NCBI GenBank assembly: GCA_945830595.1
Contig: CALZZH010000021.1
Location: 1 to 20,754, forward strand
Reading direction: 5' to 3'
DNA from: Avoscillospira sp945864925
Lineage (GTDB): Bacteria > Bacillota > Clostridia > Oscillospirales > Oscillospiraceae
Length of the DNA stretch: 20,754 nt
The translations under genes and the position numbers were made by a program. Shown in pieces: positions 13,468 through 20,754 of this stretch. Within the stretch, counting starts at the first letter, position 1; each line of letters starts with the position of its first letter. The notes under the pieces are model-generated. The model was not told where the DNA came from and did no database searches. It worked only from the letters and a program-made list of their open reading frames with translations.

Positions 13468-14040
13468 TTATGCTGCGGGCTTCTGATAGACCGCCTTGAA
13501 CCAATTCTGTCGGACGTTATCCGGCGTCTTGGACGTGGTACGGGCCATGATATAGCCGGTCTCCGTCGATACTGCGGAGATCGTGCTGGTCTGGGTCTTC
13601 GGATCTTTGGTCTCCGTAGTCGTTTCACCGGCGATGGCCGGGCGCGTGCCAGTCGCGTTATACAGGCAATAATACTGATTGTCTGCATCGCCGTCGATCT
13701 GGAAGAGCAGCGCAAAAGCTTTGACCTCCACATCGCTGCGCTCCATGAGGACGAAGTCTGTTGCGACCTCTTCCAGGCCCCAGACGTCCTTGAGCATCTG
13801 ATCCGGGAACCTCGCCATTTCCAGATCTCCGGAATAACCGTTGTTTGCAACGGTCTGGTAGTATACAATTCCGTCTGCATAAAACGGCGTGATTTCGCCC
13901 TGCGGTTCGAGAGAGAGAGATACAGCGCCTGGGACATGGACAGGCGTAGCCCATTCAGGCGTTGCGCCAGAAGCCGTCATCAACGCATAATATACGTTTT
14001 TCAGGTTAAACTGGACTTTGTTTTCATTCTTATCTGCCAT
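13468..14040 (-). CDS. Major tail protein (phi13-type)
   Basis: A 190-residue tail tube protein. It starts MADKNENKVQFNLKNVYYAL and contains VHVPGAVSLSLEPQGEITPF, YADGIVYYQTVANNGYSGDL, and the PDQMLKDVWGLEE segment. This is the characteristic order of phi13-family major tail proteins, which stack as hexameric rings to form the non-contractile tail tube. Length is normal (about 190-200). AGGAGG lies six bases before the ATG. It sits between the head-tail joining genes and the tail chaperone as expected. Confidence 0.92.
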   Translation of the reverse strand: MADKNENKVQFNLKNVYYALMTASGATPEWATPVHVPGAVSLSLEPQGEITPFYADGIVYYQTVANNGYSGDLEMARFPDQMLKDVWGLEEVATDFVLMERSDVEVKAFALLFQIDGDADNQYYCLYNATGTRPAIAGETTTETKDPKTQTSTISAVSTETGYIMARTTSKTPDNVRQNWFKAVYQKPAA

Positions 14041-14050
14041 AAGATACCTC

Positions 14051-14440
14051 CTATGATTTCTGTATGGATTCTTTTATTTTGCGAAGGAGTTTTTCCCGAG
14101 CTTTCCGATCCGCCGGGTCAATGTGAGGAATCGCACGGGTCATACCGCCGCCGGGCTTTGCGTGTCCGTATTCCAGGAGATGGGTGAGCTGCCAGTCTGT
14201 TTTATTCTTAATGCGATACACGATTCGGCTTTCTGTTTGCACCACTTTCTCAGTAGTCCAGCCCTTCGAATAACTCCCGGTCAATTTGGGAGACGTGTTT
14301 TTCAGCTCATTTTTGGTGTCTTTAGCGACTTCCACAACGTCCGCGGTAATCGCTTCTTGGACTTCCCTTGTATAATCCGACAAGATCGCCGCAATCTCCG
14401 CTCCAAGATCACCAGGGCTGATCGTTTTATTTTTCGCCAC
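14051..14440 (-). CDS. HK97 gp10-like head-tail/tail completion protein
   Basis: A 129-residue protein when started at the GTG at 14440, which lies six bases after AGAGG; an ATG 12 codons upstream has no better site and would overlap the previous gene. The motifs TKNELKNTSPKLTGSYSKGW, IKNKTDWQLTHLLEYGHAKP and RAIPHIDPADRKAREKL are diagnostic of the gp10-like family (the TGxYxxGW and LLEYGH signatures). These proteins act in joining heads to tails or completing the tail. It lies between the tail terminator-like gene and the major tail gene. The C-terminal third is basic and helical. Confidence 0.9.
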   Translation of the reverse strand: MAKNKTISPGDLGAEIAAILSDYTREVQEAITADVVEVAKDTKNELKNTSPKLTGSYSKGWTTEKVVQTESRIVYRIKNKTDWQLTHLLEYGHAKPGGGMTRAIPHIDPADRKAREKLLRKIKESIQKS

Positions 14441-14453
14441 ATTCCACCTCTGT

Positions 14454-14780
14454 CTATCCGAACTCAAAATGCTCAAAGGAGATTACATAGTGCTGGCTGA
14501 CGCTGTCGCTGGCATCGTCGCAGGACGGCCAGCAGAAGCCGGCTTTTACAATGGCGCTTTGCAGCGCGGACCGGATTGCAAGGGTGTTTTTCGGCAACGG
14601 CGCATAATAATGGAGATAGACAAAATAGCGCGTCGCAAAAGGACGGCCATCCGAAAACATAGCGGGAGCGGTTGAATAGACAAAATAGCAGTATTCCATC
14701 GCATCGCCGCCATAAAATCCAGGCTCGCAGATCGGGACGATTGGAAGGATAGCGCTGCGGATTATCTCGTTGATGCTCAT
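14454..14780 (-). CDS. Tail terminator/completion protein (probable)
   Basis: A 108-residue protein that starts MSINEIIRSAILPIVPICEP and contains YCYFVYSTAPAMFSDGRPFA, TRYFVYLHYYAPLP, TLAIRSALQSAIVKAGF and a final QHYVISFEHFEFG. The pattern of a short N-terminal helix, beta strands with a YxxYxxY character and a closing HxxxxFEFxG is typical of tail terminator proteins in HK97-type gene clusters. These cap the tail tube and bind the head. GGAGG precedes the ATG and overlaps the end of the upstream head closure gene. The assignment rests mostly on position and general pattern. Confidence 0.75.
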   Translation of the reverse strand: MSINEIIRSAILPIVPICEPGFYGGDAMEYCYFVYSTAPAMFSDGRPFATRYFVYLHYYAPLPKNTLAIRSALQSAIVKAGFCWPSCDDASDSVSQHYVISFEHFEFG

Positions 14781-14783
14781 GGT

Positions 14784-15119
14784 CTATCCCTCCAGCGTCA
14801 GGCGCTTGGCGACGATCTCCATATAATCGTGCTGGTCGCCGTAGTCATTGATATAGGTGATCTCGTACCGATCACCTGCATATTCAACGATCATCTTCCG
14901 GCCGATGGGCTTTGAGGTATAGCGGATCAGGAAGCGGACCATGATTTCCGTGTAATCGGCATTATTCTGGTTGATCTCCTTCCCGCTGGTGCGGGAGAAT
15001 TGCGCCCAGCAGGTGTGCACCGGTTCCGTGGTTTCCGCCCAGTAGCCGTCGGCGTCCTGGCTCTTGATGGTCCGCAGGATGGTAATGCGTTTATCCAGTT
15101 TTCCGGCGTTTACCCGCAT
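14784..15119 (-). CDS. Head closure / head-tail joining protein
   Basis: A 111-residue protein. I choose the ATG at 15119 because AAAGGAG lies nine bases before it; a longer frame to 15164 would overlap the connector gene without a ribosome site. The sequence MRVNAGKLDKRITILRTIKS, the DADGYWAETTEPVHTCWAQF strand, ADYTEIMVRFLIRYT, IVEYAGDRYEITYINDYGDQ and MEIVAKRL are characteristic of the phage head-tail joining family (SPP1 gp16-like). It closes the portal exit after DNA packaging and gives the surface for tail docking. Its position between connector and gp10-like genes is canonical. Confidence 0.9.
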   Translation of the reverse strand: MRVNAGKLDKRITILRTIKSQDADGYWAETTEPVHTCWAQFSRTSGKEINQNNADYTEIMVRFLIRYTSKPIGRKMIVEYAGDRYEITYINDYGDQHDYMEIVAKRLTLEG

Positions 15120-15135
15120 GGGCGCTATCTCCTTT

Positions 15136-15438
15136 CTAGCAAACTGTGTCCAAGTTGGACACAATCCCGCCTGTCATTTTAAGCTGATTGATCACTGCGC
15201 GAATACCTGGCTCGAAGTCTGGCGGGGACGATGTATCAACGGAAGCGCGGTTATCATACCAATGCAGAACCATCCCCTTAACAGCGAGTTCAAAAAGCGC
15301 ATACGGGACACTTCCGGGATCTACGCCAGCGTTATGGAGGTACTGCTCCGCCGCGTCGATTAGGCTCATGACCAGATCATCATCCTCATCATTGGTCTTG
15401 GCGTAGGCCTTTACCGGCTCAAGAGGGACATACGCCAT
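15136..15438 (-). CDS. Head-tail connector protein (gp6/gp15-like adaptor)
   Basis: A 100-residue helical protein: MAYVPLEPVKAYAKTNDEDD, LVMSLIDAAEQYLHNAGV, PYALFELAVKGMVLHWYDNR and a C-terminal PGIRAVINQLK. The conserved order of a DDxLxxxLIxAA helix, a YxxAxxxLVxHWYxNR helix and a terminal PxxxxxLIxQL helix is the signature of HK97 gp6-type adaptors, which form a ring beneath the portal. The ribosome site is weak (GTGGA), and the ATG lies four bases after the capsid stop, so translation probably depends on the capsid gene. Length is normal. Confidence 0.9.
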   Translation of the reverse strand: MAYVPLEPVKAYAKTNDEDDDLVMSLIDAAEQYLHNAGVDPGSVPYALFELAVKGMVLHWYDNRASVDTSSPPDFEPGIRAVINQLKMTGGIVSNLDTVC

Positions 15439-15440
15439 AA

Positions 15441-16631
15441 TCAGGATCCACTATCCGGCCAGTTTGCGACGACAAAACCGTGGTGCCGGATCAGGTTGCC
15501 GCCGACAAAAGCATCGCCCAGGATCGTCAGCATACGCTCGACGCCCTTGATGCTGTCATCCACGCGGACGGAGTAGTCGCCAAACAGGCCAAGCTCAAAG
15601 TTCATCGGATCGCCGTAGATCAGTTTGGCCGAGAGCTGCTTGGGGATAATGGTATATGGCGTCATTACACCGCCATACTCGATCATGCCGGAGTTTGGAT
15701 TGCCAGCGTCAGGGTGAATTTTATATACGCGTTCCTTGTCGTTGTTGCGGAGTTTTCCGAGGGCCGCCAGCTGAGTCTTCTGCAGATACAGGCGGGCATT
15801 CTGGCCAATGGCATCATCGCTGCCATACGCAAAATACAGCGTATCCAGGATCGTCTCATCCACAGCAGAGATCGTCTCAGTGGCAAAGATTTCGGATCCT
15901 GCGGTATTTTTTGCTGTGGTGATGCCGTAAAAATCCGGGCTCGGCTGGCCATCGCCGTTGATGATAAGATTAACAGCACCGCGGCGCAGCGCGCGCATGG
16001 CAAGCTCCATGACTTTGTTGTAGTAGGCTGCCGGAGAGAGGCGGCTGATATTTCGGTCGACAAAGTTGGTTGTCGTCAGTTCATAAGGCGCAATCTTAGC
16101 AATGCCGAAGGTCGGGTCAGAGCTGGTTGTTCTTGCCGTACCCGCCTTAGTGGATACTTTGCCTCCTGTCGCCTCGAACTCGCTGATGAGATAGGGCTCC
16201 AGGTAAGCCCCCATGCCGGTCAGATCCTGTACGTAGACCTGGTCAATGATGCTGCTGACAGATACGCCAACAGAGTCGCGGATCAGGCTTCCAGCACCGG
16301 TAGGCTCTACCAGAGTTCCGGTAGCGAGAGTTACAGCGTTCCGGAGCATTCCCTGCCGGATCTCTTTGTTTGTGAGTTTGATTTCCTGGCCCTTCATGAG
16401 CTGGCTGCCGCGTTCAGCAGCCATATCATTGACTTCCGCAGGAGACATAGGCGTAAACTTACGGTCCTGCTCTTCGATGACTTTCTCGACCTTGGTAATT
16501 TCGTTGTTGATATTTTCCAGCTTCTGCAGTGCAGAATCATAAGCAGCCTGGTCGCTGGAATTTACAGCAGCTTCCATGTCAGCGATCAATTTTTCACGCT
16601 GACCTTTGAGATCGATCAATTTTCTACGCAT
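15441..16631 (-). CDS. Major capsid protein, HK97 fold
   Basis: A 396-residue protein. Residues 1-55 form a charged coiled coil (MRRKLIDLKGQREKLIADME), the built-in scaffolding delta-domain; the region to about 100 is probably removed by the upstream protease. The mature part begins around VTLATGTLVEPTGAGSLIRD and shows HK97 features: GAYLEPYLISEFEATGGKVS (E-loop region), ELAMRALRRGAVNLIINGDG (spine helix), ARLYLQKTQLAALGKLRNND and a final GVERMLTILGDAFVGGNLI. It self-assembles with the portal into the procapsid. GGAGG lies seven bases before the ATG. The start lies inside the end of the protease gene, a 16-base overlap. Confidence 0.95.
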   Translation of the reverse strand: MRRKLIDLKGQREKLIADMEAAVNSSDQAAYDSALQKLENINNEITKVEKVIEEQDRKFTPMSPAEVNDMAAERGSQLMKGQEIKLTNKEIRQGMLRNAVTLATGTLVEPTGAGSLIRDSVGVSVSSIIDQVYVQDLTGMGAYLEPYLISEFEATGGKVSTKAGTARTTSSDPTFGIAKIAPYELTTTNFVDRNISRLSPAAYYNKVMELAMRALRRGAVNLIINGDGQPSPDFYGITTAKNTAGSEIFATETISAVDETILDTLYFAYGSDDAIGQNARLYLQKTQLAALGKLRNNDKERVYKIHPDAGNPNSGMIEYGGVMTPYTIIPKQLSAKLIYGDPMNFELGLFGDYSVRVDDSIKGVERMLTILGDAFVGGNLIRHHGFVVANWPDSGS

Positions 16632-17386
16632 TTTGTACCTCCAAATCTGTTTTGCTCGATTTTAAGGCGCGCTTTCGCCTGCCAACCAAGCGTATTATTT
16701 TTTGAGGGCGGCGCGCCCTCTGGGTTATGAGATTGGTCCTGCGCATGATACGCAGCACGGAGTTGATCCGGCATGGGCATCGGAGAGCAGGACGCCATAG
16801 CTCTCAAACTGCCAGATGCTGCGTTCACAACAGTTTTTAGATCGGGCGTATATTCCTCGGCAAACATAATCCCGTCCACCAGCCCCGCATCCAGGGCCTC
16901 CTCGGCGGTCAGCCAAGTGGTAGACTGCATCATGCGTGTCAACTCATCTCTGGTGCGCTTACCGTTGCTCTTTGCCGTATAGGCATTCAGGATGCTTTCC
17001 ATGGTAGCATCCAGGAGTTTAATGCTCTGCTTATGCTCCGCCTTGTCTCCATCCGTAGAGATTGCAGGAGGGTGGATCATAAGCTGCGCAACCGGGGAGA
17101 TCAACACCTCCTTACACCCCATGCAGAGATAACTGGCAGCAGAGGCCGCAATCGACTGGATTTCAGCGCGAGTGTCTACAGCAGAACCGCGCAGTAGCGT
17201 ATAAATTTCGTCCGCGGCAAATACGCTCCCGCCATAAGAGTTGATTTCCAGGACAAGAGGCTCGTTCGCTGGATTATCTTTTAACGCCTGGCGTACAGTC
17301 TCCGGAGAAAAGGCTCGATATCCAGCCCAGTCATAGAGCCAGAGATCGTCACTGTCAACAACATATCCGTTCAGGCTAATTTTCAT
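16616..17386 (-). CDS. ClpP-like prohead protease
   Basis: A 256-residue S14-type serine protease that trims the capsid scaffold domain. The start at MKISLNGYVV is set by GGAGG eight bases upstream. Motifs: LVLEINSYGGSVFAADEIY (oxyanion glycine pair), nucleophile Ser82 in QSIAASAASYL, and His105 in LMIHPP. The third acid is not obvious: the position usually holding Asp or Glu before WLTAEEALDAGLVDG reads Thr-Thr-Trp, as I recall for some phage members. Residues 190-256 are an extra, probably flexible, C-terminal tail. The gene overlaps portal by 11 bases and capsid by 16 bases. Confidence 0.93.
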   Translation of the reverse strand: MKISLNGYVVDSDDLWLYDWAGYRAFSPETVRQALKDNPANEPLVLEINSYGGSVFAADEIYTLLRGSAVDTRAEIQSIAASAASYLCMGCKEVLISPVAQLMIHPPAISTDGDKAEHKQSIKLLDATMESILNAYTAKSNGKRTRDELTRMMQSTTWLTAEEALDAGLVDGIMFAEEYTPDLKTVVNAASGSLRAMASCSPMPMPDQLRAAYHAQDQSHNPEGAPPSKNNTLGWQAKARLKIEQNRFGGTKCVEN

Positions 17387-18644
17387 TTTTTTCGCCTCCA
17401 TTTCTCGCCAAGCTAAGATCCGGCCAGTATTCCAACGGGACATAATTGAGGCTCATCCGCCGGAACGATCCGCCAGGAACCTTTGGACGATCTTCGAGCT
17501 CCAGGATATCATCAACGCTAAATGCGCCGACTTCGGCCATGGTCTTATACCAGTTACTCCTGGATGCGGTATCGCCTTTGAGCTCTGCCATCATATTAAT
17601 TCTGATCTCAAGGCCGGCTCTGAGATCAGACATTGACAGCAGTCTGTAGGTCTGCTCCTCCTCATAGCCGCTGCAGGTTGGGTGCAAGGAGCTGACTACA
17701 TATTCCACTGCATTTTGTTCGTTGCTTGAATATGCCTGCTTGCCTTCCTGCAGTTTATAAAGTGGCACGCCAAAGAAACGGGCAATGTCCTTAATGGATA
17801 CTTCCTTAGATTCCACAAACTGAGCATCCCGATTGCTGAGAGAAAGCGGTTTGTATTCCAAACCAAAGTCTAAAATAGCAATCCTGTGGCTGTTTTTCGG
17901 GCCAGCGTGTACACGTTCCCACTCTCTCCGGAGCAAATCCTTACGACCAACTTGTTTGCCGGGGTTTTGTGGGTCTGGAACAACGCCGCCTAGATCCGAT
18001 GCGGTTTGCAGTATTCCGGAAGGCTGCCCGCCATTTTCATAGTAGCTTTTTTCGTACTCCTGAGCAGCGCGGGCGGTTGCGATGACCTCTGATGCACGCT
18101 GCAGGGTCGAAATTCCTTTCAAACCGTCTCTGGTAGTATTTTTGTAATGGCAGATATCCTCTTGAGGGAGAACCATCGGCTCTCCCGTAAATGGATGCAT
18201 CACCGTATACCAGATCCGTCCGCCTCGATCCAGCCAAGGAGTCACAAGCTGCCACGGGACCGGAATTAGTTCTTTCGGACGCCCGGTTTTCTCGTCCCTG
18301 ATGATCCAGTCATATCCGTTTCCGCCTTCCAGCCTTGACGTTTCGAGGAGCTTTTTCCGGACCGTTGGTGTCATGGCTTCGTTTGGTCTGGTGTTGAGGA
18401 GATATAAAATTGGGTGGTTTGTGACGCGCTCCATTGTGCTGGTATTGAGTACATAATTCGGCAGCTTTGCCATACTGTTGCTCAAGATCTCAATGCAAGC
18501 ATCAACAGCAGACAGTTTCCGAGCAGTTGGTTCAGGGCCTGAGACGGACCCGGAGGCAGGATAATTGATTGATATCACTCTATCACCCGTGGTTGCATTG
18601 ATTGGCTTTTGTCTCCCACGGCGGATCCCGCTGACCATGCTCAC
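17376..18644 (-). CDS. Portal protein, HK97 family
   Basis: A 422-residue dodecameric ring protein at the packaging vertex. It starts at GTG 18644, nine bases after GGAGG, and overlaps the stop of the small membrane protein gene (GTGA). Motifs include ARKLSAVDACIEILSNSMAK, the NHPILYLLNTRPNEAMTPT segment, LLETSRLEGGNGYDWIIRD, PQEDICHYKN (wing), RDGLKGISTLQRASEVI, and FFGVPLYKLQEGKQAYSSNE, all typical of HK97 gp3-type portals. Residues 380-422 are the charged tail. Length is normal for the family. It lies between terminase and protease as expected. Confidence 0.95.
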   Translation of the reverse strand: MSMVSGIRRGRQKPINATTGDRVISINYPASGSVSGPEPTARKLSAVDACIEILSNSMAKLPNYVLNTSTMERVTNHPILYLLNTRPNEAMTPTVRKKLLETSRLEGGNGYDWIIRDEKTGRPKELIPVPWQLVTPWLDRGGRIWYTVMHPFTGEPMVLPQEDICHYKNTTRDGLKGISTLQRASEVIATARAAQEYEKSYYENGGQPSGILQTASDLGGVVPDPQNPGKQVGRKDLLRREWERVHAGPKNSHRIAILDFGLEYKPLSLSNRDAQFVESKEVSIKDIARFFGVPLYKLQEGKQAYSSNEQNAVEYVVSSLHPTCSGYEEEQTYRLLSMSDLRAGLEIRINMMAELKGDTASRSNWYKTMAEVGAFSVDDILELEDRPKVPGGSFRRMSLNYVPLEYWPDLSLARNGGEKNEN

Positions 18645-18820
18645 GCGTCACCACCTCCGCCGCGATTGTCAAGTGCAACACCGGCTACAACGAGGACGCC
18701 TGCCGCAATCACACCGGCTGGGAGATAGATCATTCCGACGCCGACCGCGATCATTGCGCCGCCCAGGATCAAGACAAAATCACTGAGTAGGTCACCGAGC
18801 ACTTTTTTCAGATTTTTCAT
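18641..18820 (-). CDS. Small membrane protein between terminase and portal
   Basis: A 59-residue protein, MKNLKKVLGDLLSDFVLILG onward, with two hydrophobic segments at about 14-32 (FVLILGGAMIAVGVGMIYL) and 34-50 (AGVIAAGVLVVAGVAL) and a short NRGGGGDA tail. AGGAGG lies four bases before the ATG; the stop overlaps the portal GTG start. Such two-span proteins are frequent in this position in Clostridia phages, but their role is not established. The hairpin shape resembles small holins or bacteriocin-like peptides, though its distance from the lysis module argues against a main holin role. Confidence 0.85.
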   Translation of the reverse strand: MKNLKKVLGDLLSDFVLILGGAMIAVGVGMIYLPAGVIAAGVLVVAGVALDNRGGGGDA

Positions 18821-18828
18821 ACTGCCTC

Positions 18829-20610
18829 CTATAAACTAAATCCTTCCCGTTCCATCGCTGCAGCCAGGTCAGGCTTTTGATTCCGGCTAATCATCCAGGT
18901 TGCTACGGCTGTAATCAGTGCGACGGCTGGGTCGATTCTGCCGGGGGATTTGTTTTTCATGGGCTTCTTATTCTCATTTCCGTCCACATGGCAACGGACG
19001 TTGCCAAATGTCCAGCGGAAGCAGGTGTTGTGGACGTGCAGCATCTCGTGGTTCAAACATCCGGCCTCGATTTCCTTCATGGCCGGGGACATGTTTTTCA
19101 TGTCCTGGGGAACCTCGATGATGTCAACAATGGGCTGTAGCCGTTGGGTGATGGTTCGGGATAGGTATGGGTCAAATCCGACCATTTTCAGATCATATTT
19201 TTCTTTTGCTGCTGCAATCGTCAGCTCAACATCTGCAAAATCAATTGTGTCTCCTGGGCAAATGGTAATAAAACCGGCGCGGGCCCAATCTCGATAAGGG
19301 GCGCGGTCGCGACGTTCCGCGGCGTCCAGGTCCTTGCTGGAGCGCCAGATATATGGCAGCCAGACGGCCTTTTCAAGGCCTGTCTGTGCCGGGAAAAACA
19401 GAACGAAGGCTGTCAGGTCGGTTGTGGACGATAGGTCAACGCCTCCATAACAGGTGAGCCCTTTCAGCTGTTCAACCCAATCTTCCCTATCTTTTCTCTT
19501 GCTTGGGCCCCATTGCAGTTTGTCATAGAGGGTAAGAGATAGCCAGGATACTGATTTGACAGAGATCCATTGGTTAAGCCTCAACCAGCGGAATAATTTT
19601 TCCGCCGCTTCGCTTGTTCTGGCTTCCTTGGCTTCCGCCCGCAGAGTCCGGATTTTCAGATGCTTGCCAAGGGAGGGGTTGCATCGATACCACAAATTCT
19701 CATCGTAAATGTCGATTTTAGCCAGGTCATCCGGATCAGTACCATAAAATGCGGTCAGGCCGTACATAACCGGAAGCCAGTTTTCCAGGTCACGGCTCAA
19801 GAGATCATCGATGGCGGCCGGTAGATCTTCGTCTGCGACATGGCGCAGAGAGAGAATTTGCCTCGGGTCTTTCCCATTTCGCTGGATATCTTTCAGCAGC
19901 CTGGCGTCGCGTACGGCAGTCGCTTTTTCATGGACTTCCCAACCGATTGAGTTTCTGTCCGGATCGTCTCCAGCAGTGGTGAGCACAATCCAAACCGGTT
20001 GCCGCCTGCTGGATCCGGCGCCAAACGTCATAACGTCCCATAAGTCCCGGTTCGGCTGTGCATGGAGTTCGTCAAAGATAACGCAGCTTGGCTTATATCC
20101 GTGCTTACTGTATGCCTCAGCGGACAAAACTTGCAAAATCCCGATTGTTGTCCAATACCAGCTCCCGTCTGCCCGCATTTCTCTGCGCCGGTATTCAATC
20201 TTACGGCTGCTATCGACTTTTTTGAGCTCACCGGTCTGCAGCATCCTGATCGTCCAATCGGCATGTTCCAGCATATAGATGGCAGCCTTATAGACAATAG
20301 AGGCGTTCTCCTTATCCGCTGCACAGATGTAAACTTCCGCATTAAGCTCGCCGTCACCGAATAAATGGTACAACCCAAGCGGAGCAGCCGTCTCAGACTT
20401 TCCATTTTTCTTTGGGATCTCATCATACAGGTATTGGTACTTGCGCACCGTCTCACCGGTTTCCTCATCCACGTCCATGGTGGAGTAAAACTCCATGATG
20501 GATTCTCTCTGCCAATCGTAGAGCTGGAATGGACGTCCGGTGTCCGTGGTAGGGAACCGAGAAATAAACTCACAGACAAATTGACCTTCCTCCGGTCGAT
20601 ACTCAATCAT
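18829..20610 (-). CDS. Terminase large subunit (HK97 type)
   Basis: A 593-residue packaging motor ATPase and nuclease. The ATPase domain has a Walker A-like motif IPKKNGKSE (Lys71, Ser72) and Walker B CVIFDELH (176-183, with Asp180-Glu181), followed by the coupling segment IVLTTAGD. The RNase H-like nuclease domain has acidic residues in GGVDLSSTTDLTAF (Asp392), MVGFDPY (Asp480) and RIDPAVAL (Asp560). The order and length fit the terminase_1 family. It cuts concatemeric phage DNA and drives it through the portal. The ATG overlaps the small-subunit stop (ATGA). The intact motifs support a functional packaging enzyme. Confidence 0.96.
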   Translation of the reverse strand: MIEYRPEEGQFVCEFISRFPTTDTGRPFQLYDWQRESIMEFYSTMDVDEETGETVRKYQYLYDEIPKKNGKSETAAPLGLYHLFGDGELNAEVYICAADKENASIVYKAAIYMLEHADWTIRMLQTGELKKVDSSRKIEYRRREMRADGSWYWTTIGILQVLSAEAYSKHGYKPSCVIFDELHAQPNRDLWDVMTFGAGSSRRQPVWIVLTTAGDDPDRNSIGWEVHEKATAVRDARLLKDIQRNGKDPRQILSLRHVADEDLPAAIDDLLSRDLENWLPVMYGLTAFYGTDPDDLAKIDIYDENLWYRCNPSLGKHLKIRTLRAEAKEARTSEAAEKLFRWLRLNQWISVKSVSWLSLTLYDKLQWGPSKRKDREDWVEQLKGLTCYGGVDLSSTTDLTAFVLFFPAQTGLEKAVWLPYIWRSSKDLDAAERRDRAPYRDWARAGFITICPGDTIDFADVELTIAAAKEKYDLKMVGFDPYLSRTITQRLQPIVDIIEVPQDMKNMSPAMKEIEAGCLNHEMLHVHNTCFRWTFGNVRCHVDGNENKKPMKNKSPGRIDPAVALITAVATWMISRNQKPDLAAAMEREGFSL

Positions 20611-20754
20611 GCGCTACCAGCTGCCCGCTGCCGCGCCCGAAGGACTCTGGTAAACTCGTCCTCTTCCTGCTGATCCTGGCTTCCAGGAATGCCGGCCGGA
20701 ATAACTAGTTTGCAACGGCTGGATACCGACAGACCCATTTCTGCTGCGCAGTGG
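20607..20754 (-). CDS. Terminase small subunit, C-terminal fragment
   Basis: The 5' part of the gene lies beyond the right edge. The visible frame reads HCAAEMGLSVSSRCKLVIPA and then an acidic-basic tail (DQQEEDEFTRVLRARQRAAG) to the TGA at 20609-20607. The EMGLSVSSRCKLVIP piece is the C-terminal hallmark of P27-type small subunits, which recognise the packaging site and recruit the large subunit. The stop overlaps the large-subunit ATG by four bases, and the position upstream of the large subunit is canonical. Confidence 0.82.
   Translation of the reverse strand, partial: HCAAEMGLSVSSRCKLVIPAGIPGSQDQQEEDEFTRVLRARQRAAGSA

Larger units (their letters stand above)
706..20754 (-). mobile_element. 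HK97-type siphophage prophage, late-gene half (right edge outside window)
   Basis: All genes from 904 to the right edge lie on the - strand in canonical siphophage late order: terminase, portal, protease, capsid, connectors, tail, baseplate, lysis. They are flanked at the left by host genes on the + strand. The exact junction is somewhere between the end of the tRNA (705) and the terminator at 860-898; I cannot fix it because the other attachment site is not in the window. Structural genes are complete and uninterrupted apart from the expected frameshift in the tail chaperone, so the morphogenesis half looks functional. Integrase, immunity and replication genes must lie beyond 20754 if the element is complete. 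Confidence 0.85.

Noticed and set aside
15480..16730. Long + strand open frame (416 codons) opposite the capsid gene
   Set aside because: The capsid protein on the - strand is unmistakable; the antisense frame is a shadow of its codon use.
17376..17392. A7 run at the portal-protease overlap as a second frameshift site
   Set aside because: The protease lies in the +1 frame relative to portal, so a -1 slip would not fuse them, and the protease has its own ribosome site and ATG.

Overview
The window is the late-gene half of an integrated HK97-type siphophage (a prophage of a Firmicutes host) together with the chromosomal junction at its far end. Bases 1-705 are host DNA on the + strand: the 3' end of a glutamate synthase small-subunit type flavoprotein, a small Dabb-domain protein, and a tRNA-Val(GAC) with a consensus sigma-A promoter. 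The GC-rich host coding sequence, strong AGGAGG ribosome sites, CCA-encoded tRNA and the phage protein families suggest a gut Clostridia host, probably Oscillospiraceae (Flavonifractor/Oscillibacter-like). That placement is inference, not a search result.

From about 706 to the right edge everything reads on the - strand, so in transcription order (right to left) the layout is: terminase small subunit (cut by the window edge), terminase large subunit, small membrane protein, portal, ClpP-like prohead protease, major capsid protein, head-tail connector, head closure protein, HK97 gp10-like protein, tail terminator/completion protein, major tail protein, tail assembly chaperone with a probable programmed -1 frameshift at an A10 run, tape measure, distal tail protein, tail endopeptidase/Tal, and two baseplate/receptor-binding proteins. 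A lysis module follows: a zinc-ribbon microprotein whose best start is an ATA codon, a small membrane protein, an r1t-type holin and a zinc amidase. The operon ends with a small HTH (sigma region-4-like) protein whose stop codon lies in a near-perfect TTCG-loop terminator.

Beyond that terminator, and before the host tRNA, lies a second - strand operon (3224 to 904) of five small genes that I cannot assign: a YGNPFG/coiled-coil protein, a Met/Gln-rich microprotein, a membrane-anchored protein with Cys about every 20 residues and a Cys/Gly tail, a Cys-rich beta protein, and an acidic, Trp-rich protein. It has its own bidirectional terminator at the junction. A GTGCAT-N13-ATGCAC inverted repeat precedes it, next to the HTH gene. 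This post-lysis cassette is the least explained part of the window and the best candidate for new biology. It may be virion accessory proteins or lysogen-expressed conversion genes.

No integrase, repressor or replication genes are in the window; they would lie beyond the right edge. No CRISPR array, insertion sequence or reverse transcriptase is present.
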